Shown here: positions 63,491-64,000 of the stretch, piece by piece
Position numbering within the stretch: position 1 is the first letter of the stretch
Layout: the number at the start of each line of letters is the position of its first letter
Assembly (NCBI GenBank): GCA_017305195.1
Contig: JAFKMU010000036.1
Span: 124,001 to 188,000, forward strand
DNA length: 64,000 nucleotides
From: Verrucomicrobiota bacterium
Lineage (GTDB): Bacteria > Verrucomicrobiota > Verrucomicrobiia > Chthoniobacterales > Terrimicrobiaceae
Direction of reading: 5' to 3'
Translations under genes and position numbers: made by a program
Notes under the pieces: generated by a model
Told to the model about the DNA's origin: nothing
The model's database searches: none
What the model saw: only the letters and a program-made list of their open reading frames with translations

Positions 63491-64000
63491 ATGAAACATC
63501 TTCCAAGGCAGCGTGCGTTTGCGCTCGTCCTCGTCCTGATCGTCATCGTGCTGGCTGCGACCATGGCGGTGTTCTTCCTTGCGAGCGCGGGACAGGAGCG
63601 CCGGGGTGTCGACCTGTACGGCCGGGGAAGCCAGGCGAGGCACCTCTCCGGGATGGCGGTGAGCCGGGTGATGGGGCAGATCGGCGCGGCGACGAAGGAA
63701 GGCAGCGCATCCAACCCGGTGGCCTGGGCATCTCAGCCCGGGATGATCCGCACCTACGGAAACGATGGAAAGCCCAAGAGCATCTATAAGCTTTATTCGT
63801 GGGATTCCGAACTGCTCAAGGCGGGGGCGGGTTACAATCCCTTTGCGGGGTCGGAGGTGCCTCCGGCGGGGTGGAAAAACCAGCCCCAGATGTATACCGA
63901 CCTGAACCAGGCAATCAATGGCGTGTACCCGATCGTCGACCCCGGCGCGCTCAATGTGGTCGAGGGATTCAGTATCGACTCATCCAATGCGGCGGTGGCC
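63491..64000 (+). CDS. Verru_Chthon cassette protein A, N-terminal part (cut by window end)
   Basis: ATG 63491 directly follows the C stop. The visible 170 residues start MKHLPRQRAFALVLVLIVIVLAATMAVFFLASAGQERRG, the same 'R-x-F-A-L-V' + hydrophobic helix arrangement as the first cassette A protein (GRGFALVIAMAA). The frame continues past the right edge. A cassette D gene would be expected outside the window if the set is complete. Confidence 0.78.
   Translation, partial: MKHLPRQRAFALVLVLIVIVLAATMAVFFLASAGQERRGVDLYGRGSQARHLSGMAVSRVMGQIGAATKEGSASNPVAWASQPGMIRTYGNDGKPKSIYKLYSWDSELLKAGAGYNPFAGSEVPPAGWKNQPQMYTDLNQAINGVYPIVDPGALNVVEGFSIDSSNAAVA

Noticed and set aside
1..64000. tRNA, rRNA, CRISPR, transposase or phage genes
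   Set aside because: Scanned the intergenic gaps by eye for T-arm (GGTTCGA-like) sequences, repeat arrays and recombinase motifs; none convincing. A tRNA or covariance-model scan would be decisive.

Overview
The window looks like a chromosomal segment from a high-GC Verrucomicrobiota bacterium, most likely on the Spartobacteria/Chthoniobacter-Terrimicrobium side. That placement is an inference. It rests on two copies of the pseudopilin-like Verru_Chthon cassette, three PEP-CTERM proteins (two with autotransporter-type beta-strand repeats), and a dense set of glycoside hydrolases, FAD oxidoreductases and LacI/AraC regulators with no SusC/SusD pair. I saw no rRNA, tRNA, CRISPR array, transposase, integrase or phage gene.

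Layout. 1-3304: the end of a Bat-type operon, with a truncated VWA protein and a VWA+TPR fusion that combines BatB-like and BatC-like parts. 3315-9562: a GH38 alpha-mannosidase, a secreted clan-A glycosidase and an FAD oxidoreductase. 9754-12444: a PEP-CTERM beta-strand-repeat surface protein ending at a strong hairpin. 12626-19549: a complete Verru_Chthon cassette in the order D-B-C-A plus two small secreted proteins, with ATGA overlaps. 19593-26458: an AraC regulator divergent from a second FAD oxidoreductase, then a GH42-like protein and a convergent sodium:solute symporter. 26798-30652: a very large modular secreted glycosidase.

30939-36838: a LacI regulator and a tightly coupled operon encoding a PfkB/HldE-like kinase fused to a HAD phosphatase, a deoxyhypusine-synthase-like protein, a GmhA-like phosphoheptose isomerase and an aldose-epimerase-like protein. 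Together these give the isomerase, kinase and phosphatase steps of a heptose-phosphate pathway without the nucleotidyltransferase. This is my main candidate for an undescribed system.

36908-52555: a probable acidic-polysaccharide locus. It contains a heparinase II/III-type lyase, a LacI regulator, a PEP-CTERM protein, a 2-hydroxyacid dehydrogenase, a secreted beta-sandwich protein, an SGNH esterase, two paralogous GPH/MFS transporters, a lone pseudopilin, a serine hydrolase and a GH78 alpha-L-rhamnosidase. A repeated ACTCAGGTAAGT/ACCTGTGTAAG motif sits in three of its promoter regions. 52682-56211: another PEP-CTERM repeat protein of lower apparent GC and an unrecognised secreted protein.

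56363-64000: a GH2 glycosidase divergent from a LacI regulator around a 30-bp perfect palindrome, then an NAD-dependent epimerase and a second Verru_Chthon cassette (B-C-A, cut by the window end). Identical 16-bp variants of the palindrome core lie upstream of the epimerase and of the cassette. This suggests that one sugar-responsive LacI repressor controls both a glycosidase and a pseudopilin cassette.

The overall picture is a soil or gut-type polysaccharide degrader with several small, separately regulated sugar-use modules interleaved with cell-surface protein systems. Functional statements come from motifs read by eye; no database search was run.
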